From Methylophilus sp. 5 (lineage in GTDB: Bacteria; Pseudomonadota; Gammaproteobacteria; Burkholderiales; Methylophilaceae), in contig NZ_KI911560.1 of NCBI RefSeq assembly GCF_000515275.1, positions 2,966,124-3,030,123 of the forward strand: a DNA stretch of 64,000 bases, in the 5' to 3' direction. The notes under the pieces were generated by a model. It did not search any database, was not told the origin of the DNA, and saw only the letters and a list, made by a program, of their open reading frames with translations. The position numbers and the translations under genes are program-made. Below are positions 19,001 through 25,409 of the stretch, one piece after another (the first letter of the stretch is position 1; each line of letters begins with the position of its first letter).

Positions 19001-20485
19001 CAGAAAATAGCCTACCGGGTGTTTGCGCAAATCAGCCGATACCAGGCCAATACGAATACGTTGTTCCTGCGCATGCACCTGCCAGCTGTCGTATGGCGTC
19101 ACATCATGCATCATGGCCGCGCCGAGTCTGTGGGCGTAGTCCAGGCTCTCGTTCGGCGGCAAGCCATTGTTATAGCTGTTGGCAAACAACACATTTCTGA
19201 GCGCCATCATGTGTGTAGGCTCAATCTGCAAGGCTTGCTGCAAGGTGACAATAGCGGTGTCAATCTGGCCCATGTCTAAATACACGTTAGCCAGATTAAT
19301 ATAGGCAGGCATGAATTCAGGCTTGATACGCAACGCTTTTTCCAGGCAGACGATCGCTTCGGTATAACGGCCCAGCATGCGCAAATTGATGCTGTAGTTG
19401 TTTAAGATGCTTTCAGACTCAGGCAACTGCTGCAATGCTTTTTCACAATACAGGCAAGCTTTGTCATAGGCGTTTCTGGCATTCTCAATCAACGCCAGGT
19501 TAGCCTGCACATAAGGATTTTCTGGGTCTAACGCCAACGCTTTCTGGCAATAAGTCTCAGCCTCGCCATACAACTGCTGGTTCAACATCTCGGTGGCGAG
19601 GTTATTCAGCATCTCAGGGTTTACGCCTTGCGCCTGCATGACCTGGTCAATATAGGCCTGATACTCTCTGGTGCGGTGTGTCACGCGATACAGCTTGGCC
19701 AGATTTTTGAGTAGAGACAACTCGGCAGGGTTTAATGCTATGCCAGCCAGCAACCACTGCTCAGCCTCTTCTACATCGCCATGCTTGAGATAGAGTGCAC
19801 CCAGGTAGCTGTAGGCCTCTACATAGTCTTTTTGAATCGCAATCGTTTGCTGGTAAGCCGCAATCGCCTCCGCCGTATTGCCCAACTGATCCAGCGCCAG
19901 CGCCAGATTGAAAAAAATCACAGCATTGCCAGGTTCAATCGCCACCGCTTCACGATAGTATTGAATCGCCTCCAGCGGTTTTTCTGCCTCATGCAACAAA
20001 GTCGCCAGTTCAAAGTTAACGCGACCATCCTGCTGATGAATATTAAGGCCCCGGCGCAATAGTTTTTCGGCCTCTTTTAATTGGCCGGTTTGCTTGAGCA
20101 CACTGGCCCAATTAGCATAAGCCAGGCTAAACGCCGGGTTCAATTTGAGTGTCTGCCGATAGTATTTAATCGCCTGCGCAGGCTCTTGCAGTTGCGCATA
20201 GACATTAGCCAGGTTATACAACACCTCGGCATCTTTTTTTAAGCTTTTGCTGGCCTGCAAAAAAGCCTCAGCAGCCAAGGCTAAGGCATCTTGTTGTTGA
20301 TACAGGCTGCCTAATAACTTCCAGGCCAAGCCTTCTTCAGGAAACTCACGGGTAATCTTTTGCGCCAAGCTTAAACATTGCGCCCACGCCCCCTGCTTCC
20401 AGGCCTGGGTCAGCGCTTGCATCCAATAGCTGCAATCCTGCGCATTCACAGCAGTAGACTGCATATGGCCTGGCGAGAGTTTCAT
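13001..20485 (-). CDS. Giant TPR / double OGT-type glycosyltransferase with GT2-like and methyltransferase modules
   Basis: A single uninterrupted protein of 2494 residues with no signal peptide, so cytoplasmic. Order: TPR repeats (about 30-450); OGT/GT41 catalytic module 1 (about 475-835, with GLVSADLRKHPVGYF and DTFPFTGGTTTCEALWMG); a GT2-like module (about 853-1085, VWVVSATRMTEQAFW, IHDDVWLDE, FYDLDFCRTA); a second TPR block (about 1095-1390); OGT module 2 (about 1400-1770, GFVSADLRAHSVAHF, DTFPSNGVTTTAHALWMG); a short TPR block (about 1800-1900); a SAM methyltransferase module (about 2010-2170, KVLELGAGCGAITRF, with VVALEGSP); and a C-terminal extension. GT41 enzymes transfer sugars to Ser/Thr of proteins. 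Its place beside fliC and the phosphonate operon points to flagellin or another surface protein as acceptor. The ribosome site is weak (GGAATT, 13 bases away). Confidence 0.9.
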   Translation of the reverse strand: MKLSPGHMQSTAVNAQDCSYWMQALTQAWKQGAWAQCLSLAQKITREFPEEGLAWKLLGSLYQQQDALALAAEAFLQASKSLKKDAEVLYNLANVYAQLQEPAQAIKYYRQTLKLNPAFSLAYANWASVLKQTGQLKEAEKLLRRGLNIHQQDGRVNFELATLLHEAEKPLEAIQYYREAVAIEPGNAVIFFNLALALDQLGNTAEAIAAYQQTIAIQKDYVEAYSYLGALYLKHGDVEEAEQWLLAGIALNPAELSLLKNLAKLYRVTHRTREYQAYIDQVMQAQGVNPEMLNNLATEMLNQQLYGEAETYCQKALALDPENPYVQANLALIENARNAYDKACLYCEKALQQLPESESILNNYSINLRMLGRYTEAIVCLEKALRIKPEFMPAYINLANVYLDMGQIDTAIVTLQQALQIEPTHMMALRNVLFANSYNNGLPPNESLDYAHRLGAAMMHDVTPYDSWQVHAQEQRIRIGLVSADLRKHPVGYFLHQWLQAFDASRLEIYGYSTDGREDAFSHELKDLCNQWRSLAGLTDAQAAKQIREDGVHILLDLSGLSGGTRLPIFAHKPAPVQATWLGYWGTTGLPVMDYVIADPVSIDAQVATQFTEQVVHLPHTRMCFTAPPCDVAVNALPALTSGTLTFGCFQNYSKVSDDVLACWGEVLQALPTASLFWQSKAFNDGLVREEALARLQQYGIAAARCTLSGMVPREEYLRNHHQVDVILDTFPFTGGTTTCEALWMGVPTVTLLGDTLIARQGASFLQCVGLHDWVATSRADYVRKAIALASDLDALAALRAQLREQVLASPLMNAGQFAHDFEQLLFGLWQQTLADLSPEQLLAAAPVQDAFAGEQPVWVVSATRMTEQAFWRESALGRSLKRHMQQDQRLVPVVAYENTRGLSQVFNEAIAAAPDHALLVLIHDDVWLDENAFVHTMQQGLQQYDVIGIAGNARVQPGQPGWCFVDLQFTWDDTRYLRGAVSHGQHAFGPASSYGDVSGECQLMDGVFLAAHKQTLLQSGVRFDQQFEFHFYDLDFCRTATRAGLKLGVWPVRMTHQSGGAFGSARWRETYLSYRHKWEPTQTPVSTALQDSMAEVFDLASRAQQQGDLETARQLYQEILAVDVQHALATHNLGLIYWQARQQTEALRLLAQAYALAPAQWQLLSSYLTALKNSNETAKLEQVFAQAMSNGQHAQALQALMQDWQLPVQTTNIQPSDQVQQALLGLFEQQQYAEMEGELHTLLQQYPVWLSGWKMLSDVLMIQKKDARLAASKALALNKQSAEEHCYYGLVLKAQNELNAAAAAFAQAIHLKPDYAAAYNNLGSVLKDLGEVDEAIKQFKQALRLQPQYADCFSNLLFCMTHAAHVDNEALLQAHTAYAALYEAPLKADWQPHSNTRDAARPLRVGFVSADLRAHSVAHFLLPLLPSLAQDSTLHLFAYANYALEDEVTAEMRQYFKQWRMVSSVSDEALAETIRQDQIDILIDLSGHTSGNRLLTFARKPAPVQASWLGYLNTTGLTSMDYYLADSALLPAGQFDQQFTEQLVQLPVNAPFVPHPQAPAVNTLPALSNGFITFGCFNRPNKITQATVQQWAAVMQACPGSRMVVGGMAEAGACTHVQQWFAETGISADRLSFYARTDMRNYLQQYHLVDICLDTFPSNGVTTTAHALWMGVPTLCVAGDRLASRGAMALMQHLGLTDWVAATPQQFVPQAQYVLSDLQALADLRATMRARFAQSALAQATPLAQALSQAVRQMWQRWCQGQAATSFAIPSLTLKEPSVAPGVTEPSDKGISMNTTLNPQAAPANALQDSITEVFQQALQMQQQGDLAQAMRFYQEILRIDDKHAATYFQLGLLAQQAGKAEEVLPLLEQAVILAPQQPAYWQAYIGELSLTAPKNEVLDVITFARQNGLAAADADALQGQYSQPAVAADVVRKGPYIYRAQDNFYQRAQNEAFGYQDVGNAEQRLYDMIRQSRDKSVFSSELAAKATDWPSYYHLTSQRANLLRPFADKIANGKVLELGAGCGAITRFLGELGGEVVALEGSPNRARVIGQRCVDLNNVTIYSDLIQSFETDEKFDVVTLIGVLEYAQVYVKEADPLRFLLQTAKSFLKEDGMLIVAIENQLGLKYFCGAPEDHMGQAMYGINDSYSTTSPITFGRVELDALIRSAGFETTELYVPLPDYKTPVSVIYPEGFNQAHRAAGWDVGALAAGSVVHDRQSPRHPTFSLENAWQVIARNNLVEDVANSFMFVAYPQRQATKLHPDVLAAHYGCQRQAVFSKETQFVQAEQGLATRTRNTGETAQLLQAAWEHAPYHGGQLWMDKLTQLMNRPGWRVEDLAAWAAPWLQGLEAAALTGGKTLPEFAGYSALLPSQYFDATPTNFVMDKAGQGHFFDLEWDFAIPLPVAFVALRGLFLTLHRVRSCGKPHASTPSNLGSLTLAVLEANGYHYRDDQLQALISVFNRLQNMTQGAPEHVVNGLTAEFTRAELPVRQLFT

Positions 20486-20725
20486 AAATAGAGAATTCCA
20501 AAAATTTTCTCTTATTATTCAAAACTCTCGGTCGTTTGCATTGCTTAAAAAAAGCGGCAAACACCAGCTATCTTCGCTGTTAGCTGAATATATGAAACAC
20601 ATGTATTGCTTGCCAACCCGCATAAACATTGGCATTGCAGGTCAATCCATGCTTTTTAGAGACGATGGACTGGTAAAAAGATTTATTCAAGAATCAGGGA
20701 AGGATGCCGTAAACCTTGTCCCAAT

Positions 20726-20756
20726 AAAAAACCTCCGGGAATATCGGAGGTTTTTT
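20726..20756 (-). terminator. Terminator after the XRE regulator gene
   Basis: AAAAAACCTCCG and CGGAGGTTTTTT form a perfect 12-bp stem with a 7-base loop, directly after the stop codon of the minus-strand regulator. It isolates the giant glycosyltransferase gene from it. The 20486-20725 stretch between them holds no gene I can support and should contain the giant gene's promoter. Confidence 0.9.
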
Positions 20757-21005
20757 CTAGGCCACATGCTCTTGCGGCAATGCAATATCAGGCTCCCAGC
20801 GCACCAGGCTATACAACTCACATTGCAAATAAGTACACAACTTATTTAAGTGATCGGTGCTGGCATTGTAGGTTTGATCTTTTAACATGCGATGCAAGGT
20901 CATGCGGCTAATACCGCTCGCATCGGCAATTTCAGTGATGGTAATGGTTCTGCCCCACTCCAATTGTTTTTTAAGAATAACGGTCTTTAACTCTACGTAA
21001 ATCAC
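20757..21005 (-). CDS. Small XRE/Cro-type transcriptional regulator
   Basis: The reading frame is a compact helix-turn-helix protein: TITEIADASGISRMTLHRMLKDQ is the HTH (A-A-G-S-TLHR pattern), followed by TDHLNKLCTYLQCELYSLVRW, typical of YozG-like XRE proteins. These proteins usually start just before the VELKTVILKKQ helix. The GTG at 21005 with AGGA seven to ten bases upstream fits; an ATG at 21101 gives a longer 114-residue form. It may control the adjacent glycosyltransferase gene, but nothing in the sequence proves it. Confidence 0.75.
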   Translation of the reverse strand: MIYVELKTVILKKQLEWGRTITITEIADASGISRMTLHRMLKDQTYNASTDHLNKLCTYLQCELYSLVRWEPDIALPQEHVA

Positions 21006-21297
21006 ACAACTTCCTGACTTCAATGGTAATACTTGTTCGGCATCGGCTTCTGGCCGCCTTGAAACATCCTGCCAGCCGAACACGACAAGTACATTATACA
21101 ATTTTATATAGTGTTTAATATCAGTGGAATGACGCAGAAACAGAATCTTTTGTCAAAATTGCGCCTTGAATGCAAGGATATGAAAAGTCTTTGCCGGATT
21201 GTATTAATAGCTTAATCGGACTATTGGCAAACTAAAACAATCTAGATAATAATCAAGCCATTATTAAAAACAACAATAAATAAGTGAGGGTGACATC

Positions 21298-21492
21298 ATG
21301 GGTTTACTAAGCGGATATTTGTATTTTTTTGCCGGGGCCAAGCCAGCCGTCAACACCGATCACGCCTTGCTGCAAGCATGCTATGACGAAGGCTTGCATG
21401 CATCGACTGCAGGGTTAAATCACAGTGAAAACCCCTATGCAGAAGGTAGCGCAGAAGCACAAGCCTGGAGTCGTGGCTTCTGGGTTTGGTAG
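21298..21492 (+). CDS. Rmf/CrpP-like small protein
   Basis: A 64-residue protein with GAGGGTG before the ATG. The core ACYDEGLHASTAGLNHSENPY followed by a spaced WSRGFWVW resembles the ribosome modulation factor/CrpP pattern (A-x3-G-x2-A-x3-G ... NPY ... W-x2-GF). Rmf dimerises and inactivates ribosomes in stationary phase. The basic residues that bind RNA in Rmf are few here, so a different role is possible. It stands alone, divergent from the XRE regulator, with about 190 bases of AT-rich leader. Confidence 0.5.
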   Translation: MGLLSGYLYFFAGAKPAVNTDHALLQACYDEGLHASTAGLNHSENPYAEGSAEAQAWSRGFWVW

Positions 21493-21516
21493 TTAGTGTG
21501 CCGCTCAGGCACGCGC

Positions 21517-22452
21517 TTATGTTTTAGCAACCGGGTGTCGAGTGGCAAGCATCGCTGCGCCATTCTTGGATAAAGCCTGTGCTAAAGCCCGCGGGGTCTC
21601 CTGAGCCTTGCGTGAACCAAAAATATGGGAATATGCCCAGGTAAACTCAGCCCCCATCAGGAACACTTGCGCTGAGTAATAAATCCAGATTAACAACGCC
21701 AGCAATGCGCCCGCAGGCCCGTAGCCACTGGCAAAAGCACTTCTGCCGATATAAAAACCGATCAACCATTTACCCAGCGTAAATAATGCAGCCGTCATGG
21801 CCGCCCCAATCCACACCTCACTCCAGCGGATATTGACGCGCGGCATGATCTTATAAATCAACGCGAACATACCTGTTGTCAGTAAAAAACCAACAATAAA
21901 GTTCACAATGCCGGCAACCACTATCCAGCCAGTAAATACAGGTGACCACCATTTGCTCATTGCTGATAAGCCTGCGCTAAAAACAAGCGACACCATTAGC
22001 AAAAAACCTATGCCCATAATCATGCCAAAAGATAACAACCTGGCGCGAATCAGGCTCCAAACACCACCGCTCATTCTCGCTGGCGCCTTCCAGATGCTAT
22101 CCAGCGCATTCTGTAACTCGCCAAACACAGTAGTCGCGCCCACTAATAGCAACACAAGCCCCAACGTAGTTGCTGCAATGCCCTCAGTCGGCTGACTCGT
22201 GCTTTCCAGCAAGTTTTGCACCACCAACGCGCCCTGCTCGCCCAACAGATGATTCAGTTGCGCATAAATCTCTCCACGCGCAGCCTCCTGGCCAAAAATA
22301 ATGCCCGCCATCGAAATCACAATCAGCAATAACGGCGCAATTGAAAACATCGTGTAATAAGCCAATGCCGCACCCATGCTTTGCGCGCGGTCATTGCTCC
22401 ACGCAGTCAAAGCGGTTTTACTTAACAGCCAGATTTGTTTGATTGACATCAT
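21517..22452 (-). CDS. YihY/BrkB family inner-membrane protein
   Basis: The 311-residue protein has six hydrophobic segments and the family patterns QSMGAALAYYTMFSIAPLLLI near the N terminus and GAALTAALF/WIYYSAQVFLMGAEFTWAY near the C terminus. The family was once called RNase BN by error; its true function is unknown. AAAGGATG precedes tandem ATGs at 22452 and 22449. It is convergent with the Rmf-like gene, 24 bases apart. Confidence 0.9.
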   Translation of the reverse strand: MMSIKQIWLLSKTALTAWSNDRAQSMGAALAYYTMFSIAPLLLIVISMAGIIFGQEAARGEIYAQLNHLLGEQGALVVQNLLESTSQPTEGIAATTLGLVLLLVGATTVFGELQNALDSIWKAPARMSGGVWSLIRARLLSFGMIMGIGFLLMVSLVFSAGLSAMSKWWSPVFTGWIVVAGIVNFIVGFLLTTGMFALIYKIMPRVNIRWSEVWIGAAMTAALFTLGKWLIGFYIGRSAFASGYGPAGALLALLIWIYYSAQVFLMGAEFTWAYSHIFGSRKAQETPRALAQALSKNGAAMLATRHPVAKT

Positions 22453-22601
22453 GGGCTCATCCTTTGCGAATCAGGATACAGGCAGACGTTACCTAAAAGC
22501 ATCAGACGATGTCGCACGCGCGTGTCAGACATCTCTGACTGCAGACACGAACTAAGGTGACACCAAGGTTAAGCTGAGAAGATATAAAAGGATAAAAAAC
22601 A

Positions 22602-22627
22602 AAAAACCAGCACTAAGGCTGGTTTTT
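22602..22627. terminator. Terminator-like hairpin at the island edge
   Basis: AAAAACCAGC and GCTGGTTTTT form a 10-bp stem with a 6-base loop, with a T run on each strand side. It sits three bases before the distal att-like sequence and probably ends transcription leaving the island on the minus strand. Confidence 0.7.
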
Positions 22628-22630
22628 GTA

Positions 22631-22653
22631 GTGGTGCCGGAGCCTGAACCGAA
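22631..22653. repeat. Distal attachment-site-like copy of the tRNA-Leu 3' end
   Basis: Twenty-three bases that match the tRNA-Leu acceptor/T-arm end (27476-27499) with one missing C, one inserted T, and two substitutions or shifts. It marks where the island probably ends. The 22654-22762 stretch between it and the first gene holds nothing I recognise. Confidence 0.55.
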
Positions 22654-22762
22654 TGTTGCTCTTAACACTCAGTTTCAAGCCATTCTGAAATATATATATT
22701 TTCATGTTATACACATTCATATACATATCTTTTAAAGTCACTCTCTTTTGTCGAGTCTGTAA

Positions 22763-23488
22763 TTAATCCACACTATCGAGTCTCTCATTGTCTCTGTTGC
22801 TTACAACTTCATCAGCATATTTTTTCATAGATGCAGCCTTAACTTTACCAATTCCTTTAATTGCCGTTAAGACATCGAACCCAGCACTTGATAGCTGATT
22901 CGGTGTTTTAATACCAATTAAGGTAAGTTGCTCTTTCACTGGAACACTTAAACCTGGAAGGGTATCAATAAAAAGTGGGAAAAAAGTATTTATTACTGCG
23001 TCAATGCCTTGATGTTTTTGTACATAATCTGACCATTTTTGTTTTTGTAATTCAGCACGCAATTGATAAATACGTTCATCTATGCTGCCTTTACTTTCAA
23101 CCTGCGTCCTTACGGCTATTAAAAATGGTAAATAGGATTTCCTGTCAACATATCCTATTTGGCTAGCTGATACGCTATCCTCAAGCTCATCAATATCTAA
23201 ACCTAGCTCTCGCCATGATTTAAGCTTAGGCACCCATGTCCCATGCCATTCATCAATTTGCATATCTGGGAGTGGTTTCAATGGGTCGGCATGTTTTGCA
23301 CCATCGAGCATTAAAACTCTAAGTGGCGTTCTAAACTGTAGCGTGGCAATAAATTCTAAGCTTTCCATGACATCCTGACCATCTTTGAAGGCGGAAAGAG
23401 GATCACCAGAGCTTATTCTAATCGTTTGGTGATTATCAAGAGTGGTAGCCTTAGAAAAGAAATCAATAATCTTTCGCAATATTCGCAT
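22763..23488 (-). CDS. Unknown island protein with C-terminal helix-hairpin-helix
   Basis: A 241-residue protein. I start it at the ATG at 23488, with AAAAGGA upstream; a longer frame begins inside the preceding gene. Residues about 190-225 look like a pair of helix-hairpin-helix units (LTLIGIKTPNQLSSAG, then DVLTAIKGIGKVKAASMKKYADE), a DNA-binding fold as in DNA-repair ligases and nucleases. The N-terminal half is not recognised. It is the last gene of the island and could be cargo, perhaps a DNA-associated factor. Confidence 0.65.
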   Translation of the reverse strand: MRILRKIIDFFSKATTLDNHQTIRISSGDPLSAFKDGQDVMESLEFIATLQFRTPLRVLMLDGAKHADPLKPLPDMQIDEWHGTWVPKLKSWRELGLDIDELEDSVSASQIGYVDRKSYLPFLIAVRTQVESKGSIDERIYQLRAELQKQKWSDYVQKHQGIDAVINTFFPLFIDTLPGLSVPVKEQLTLIGIKTPNQLSSAGFDVLTAIKGIGKVKAASMKKYADEVVSNRDNERLDSVD

Positions 23489-23511
23489 CGTTAATATTCC
23501 TTTTAAGGAGG

Positions 23512-23775
23512 CTAAAAATGCCCGTTTATAATGTCGTGTAATCTTACCCCCTGCCTTTGCATCATGCGGTATAAGCTGCGAAAAGTCCACGGATTGCCAC
23601 GGCTGGTTTGTATATTGCCAGCGTTCAATCTCTCGGCCAATTCTTTATAACCAAGCCTAGGTCGCCTTAAATAAAAACGCCTTAAATTTAAAGGCATGGC
23701 CTTTCTGGTTTTGTGCCAAGTTATCACCAGCGCAATGATTGCTTGATTATGTTGTTTTATCTCTAATCTGTTCAT
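23512..23775 (-). CDS. Small recombinase-like helix-turn-helix protein
   Basis: An 87-residue basic protein. The segment YKELAERLNAGNIQTSRGNP followed by WTFRSLYRMMQRQG matches the DNA-binding Recombinase domain of large serine recombinases (LN-x2-GI-x-T-x-RG-x2-W). The catalytic serine domain is absent. Such mini-proteins are common in small mobilizable islands; a role in relaxosome or regulation is a guess. GGTGAAG precedes the ATG at 23775. It lies 96 bases after the relaxase gene. Confidence 0.65.
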   Translation of the reverse strand: MNRLEIKQHNQAIIALVITWHKTRKAMPLNLRRFYLRRPRLGYKELAERLNAGNIQTSRGNPWTFRSLYRMMQRQGVRLHDIINGHF

Positions 23776-23871
23776 GACTTCACCAGCGCACAATTATCAT
23801 GTTTGGAGTGCAAACGCTATACACAGGATAGCGTTTTATGCTTTTGGTCGTTTATTCGCTATATAGCGTTT

Positions 23872-24624
23872 TTAGCGTTTAAAACTCCCTTTACCTTTGC
23901 TACGTTTATGGTCTACAAAGCTTTTGACCTTTGCGCTGGTGGTCTTTTGCAAACTGATTGATAATGTTTGTGCCCAAGGTAACGGGTCTTTATGGATTGC
24001 ATCACGCACACATGCCCAAACACTTGATTGCATCACTACATCGGCTTTAAGCCGCGTTAAAACCTCACGCTCAAGGGCTTGCCTATCCGTTATGGTTAAC
24101 CGCTTTCTATCGCTTTTAGAAAGTCCATAGCGGTGAGCCACTTCAGCATGGAACAAATTGATTAAGCGCATTAAATTGCCTGTGTTGCCTATCATCTTGT
24201 TGCCTTGCATTTTCCCATCGACTAATGGCAATATCAGGGCGTGAGCATGAGGTGCGCTCTCATCTAAATGAATATCAAAACTTAGCACCTCACCCACAAA
24301 GGTCTTTAGCGTCCAGTGGTAGCAATCCATAAAAAACTGTTTTGTATCTTGCTGGTGTCTTTCAATCGGTAAGCTGAATATAACCTCAACCGCCATCACG
24401 CCATTTTTTCGCGGTGTTTCAATGCCAGCCTTCAGCATTTGCACTTTTGCATGGGTGGCAATATTCGCGGGTGTGTCGTTACCTGCAAGACAATAGTTAA
24501 GCGGTGTTCTGGAAACATCAATATGCGCATCAGGTGGCAATTCCCGTTTGTTGTGCTTGGAAGCTGCCAAAACACCATGCTTGCCCGATTTTGATTTTAG
24601 TTTGATTAAATGACTAGAGGCCAT
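23872..24624 (-). CDS. MOBV-type relaxase (Mob/Pre family)
   Basis: A 250-residue protein with the MOBV metal-binding motif HxDE-x2-PHxH (HLDESAPHAHALILPL, residues about 119-134). It also has an N-terminal HNKRE-like segment and AEVAHRYGLSKSDRK downstream, as in pMV158 Mob. Relaxases nick the origin of transfer and lead the strand into a recipient. It is short (pMV158 MobM has about 490), lacking most of the C-terminal coiled region, but the catalytic part looks complete. Its start lies four bases after a 47-codon gene, so the two are coupled. Confidence 0.82.
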   Translation of the reverse strand: MASSHLIKLKSKSGKHGVLAASKHNKRELPPDAHIDVSRTPLNYCLAGNDTPANIATHAKVQMLKAGIETPRKNGVMAVEVIFSLPIERHQQDTKQFFMDCYHWTLKTFVGEVLSFDIHLDESAPHAHALILPLVDGKMQGNKMIGNTGNLMRLINLFHAEVAHRYGLSKSDRKRLTITDRQALEREVLTRLKADVVMQSSVWACVRDAIHKDPLPWAQTLSISLQKTTSAKVKSFVDHKRSKGKGSFKR

Positions 24625-24628
24625 CGAC

Positions 24629-24772
24629 TTAACTCTCCTGCAATCTTAAAAGCCAAGTTATTAAACCTGAAAGCTGCAAGCTATCCATGCAGGCCAATTC
24701 AGGGATAATTTCATAGCGGCCAGCCTTTAAACAAAGCTCATAGGCGCGTTTTTGTAGGTCAGTAATATTCAT
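24629..24772 (-). CDS. 47-residue peptide coupled to the relaxase
   Basis: A short frame beginning MNITDLQKRAYELCLKAGRY and ending ITWLLRLQES, with GGAAGGTG upstream of the ATG at 24772. It ends four bases before the relaxase ATG and begins 14 bases after the preceding HTH gene, which supports a real gene in an operon. It looks like two amphipathic helices. A relaxase accessory role is inference. Confidence 0.6.
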   Translation of the reverse strand: MNITDLQKRAYELCLKAGRYEIIPELACMDSLQLSGLITWLLRLQES

Positions 24773-24786
24773 GCATCACCTTCCTT

Positions 24787-25089
24787 TTAAATCGCTTCTA
24801 CGGGCTGTTTTTGGGTTAATACATAGCGTCCAATTCTGTGTTTAATACCGTGTTCGCTAGTCCAGTTATCCCAAAACGTGACAATCTGATAACCCGCCCT
24901 GCGTAATTCCATAATGCGCGGCGCGGGTGACATCACGTCTAAATACTCGCGGGCTTGGGCGGTGGTTATGCTGTCCTTTTCAAAAAGCCAGTCGAGAATT
25001 TTCAAGCGTTGATTGTGGGCGCTGTTATCGTTAAAATTTGAAGTGTCTTCTTTGACGCCTGCCTGTGTGTGGGCTATTTTTTTATCCAT
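24787..25089 (-). CDS. Helix-turn-helix protein (HTH_39-like)
   Basis: One hundred residues. After a polar N terminus, HNQRLKILDWLFEKDSITTA...AREYLDVMSPAPRIMELRRAGYQIVT is a winged-helix pattern seen in phage and island proteins that read a DNA site. The C-terminal GRYVLTQK completes the wing. It lies three bases after the AlpA-like gene and is probably co-transcribed with it and the relaxase genes. Confidence 0.7.
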   Translation of the reverse strand: MDKKIAHTQAGVKEDTSNFNDNSAHNQRLKILDWLFEKDSITTAQAREYLDVMSPAPRIMELRRAGYQIVTFWDNWTSEHGIKHRIGRYVLTQKQPVEAI

Positions 25090-25092
25090 GAC

Positions 25093-25323
25093 TTAGCCCT
25101 CCACTTTCCCTGACATAAATGCACGCAGGTCACCTGCTCGAACTGTAGTCGTTCTTTCAGTGAGTTTGTGAGTTTTGAGTTTGCCTGTAGATACAAGCCG
25201 CCAGAATGTGGCAATCCCTATGCCAAGCAAAAGCGCAGCTTGCTTTGGGCGGATATGAACATCGTCGGATAAATGGCTAAAGTTAGCCATTATTGGGTTG
25301 ATATTGCTATGTATTGCTTTCAT
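25093..25323 (-). CDS. AlpA/excisionase-like DNA-binding protein
   Basis: A 76-residue protein with the pattern VHIRPKQAALLLGIGIATFWRLVSTGKL...RTTTVRAGDLRAFM, the merR-like HTH of AlpA and phage excisionases. AlpA activates integrase expression in P4-type elements, and excisionases direct excision. It sits in the expected place, downstream of the integrase and before the transfer genes. The ribosome site is weak. Confidence 0.78.
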   Translation of the reverse strand: MKAIHSNINPIMANFSHLSDDVHIRPKQAALLLGIGIATFWRLVSTGKLKTHKLTERTTTVRAGDLRAFMSGKVEG

Positions 25324-25409
25324 CGTTAATCACTTTAAGTAGTTGGAGTGATTACGGATTTTATACACTAAAAAAAAATAGTATGTGCTTGTGCTAGCAG
25401 GGTAATAAG

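Noticed and set aside
13001..20485. The giant gene as an artificial fusion of several genes
   Set aside because: No internal stop, frame break or ribosome site separates the modules, and TPR linkers join them smoothly.
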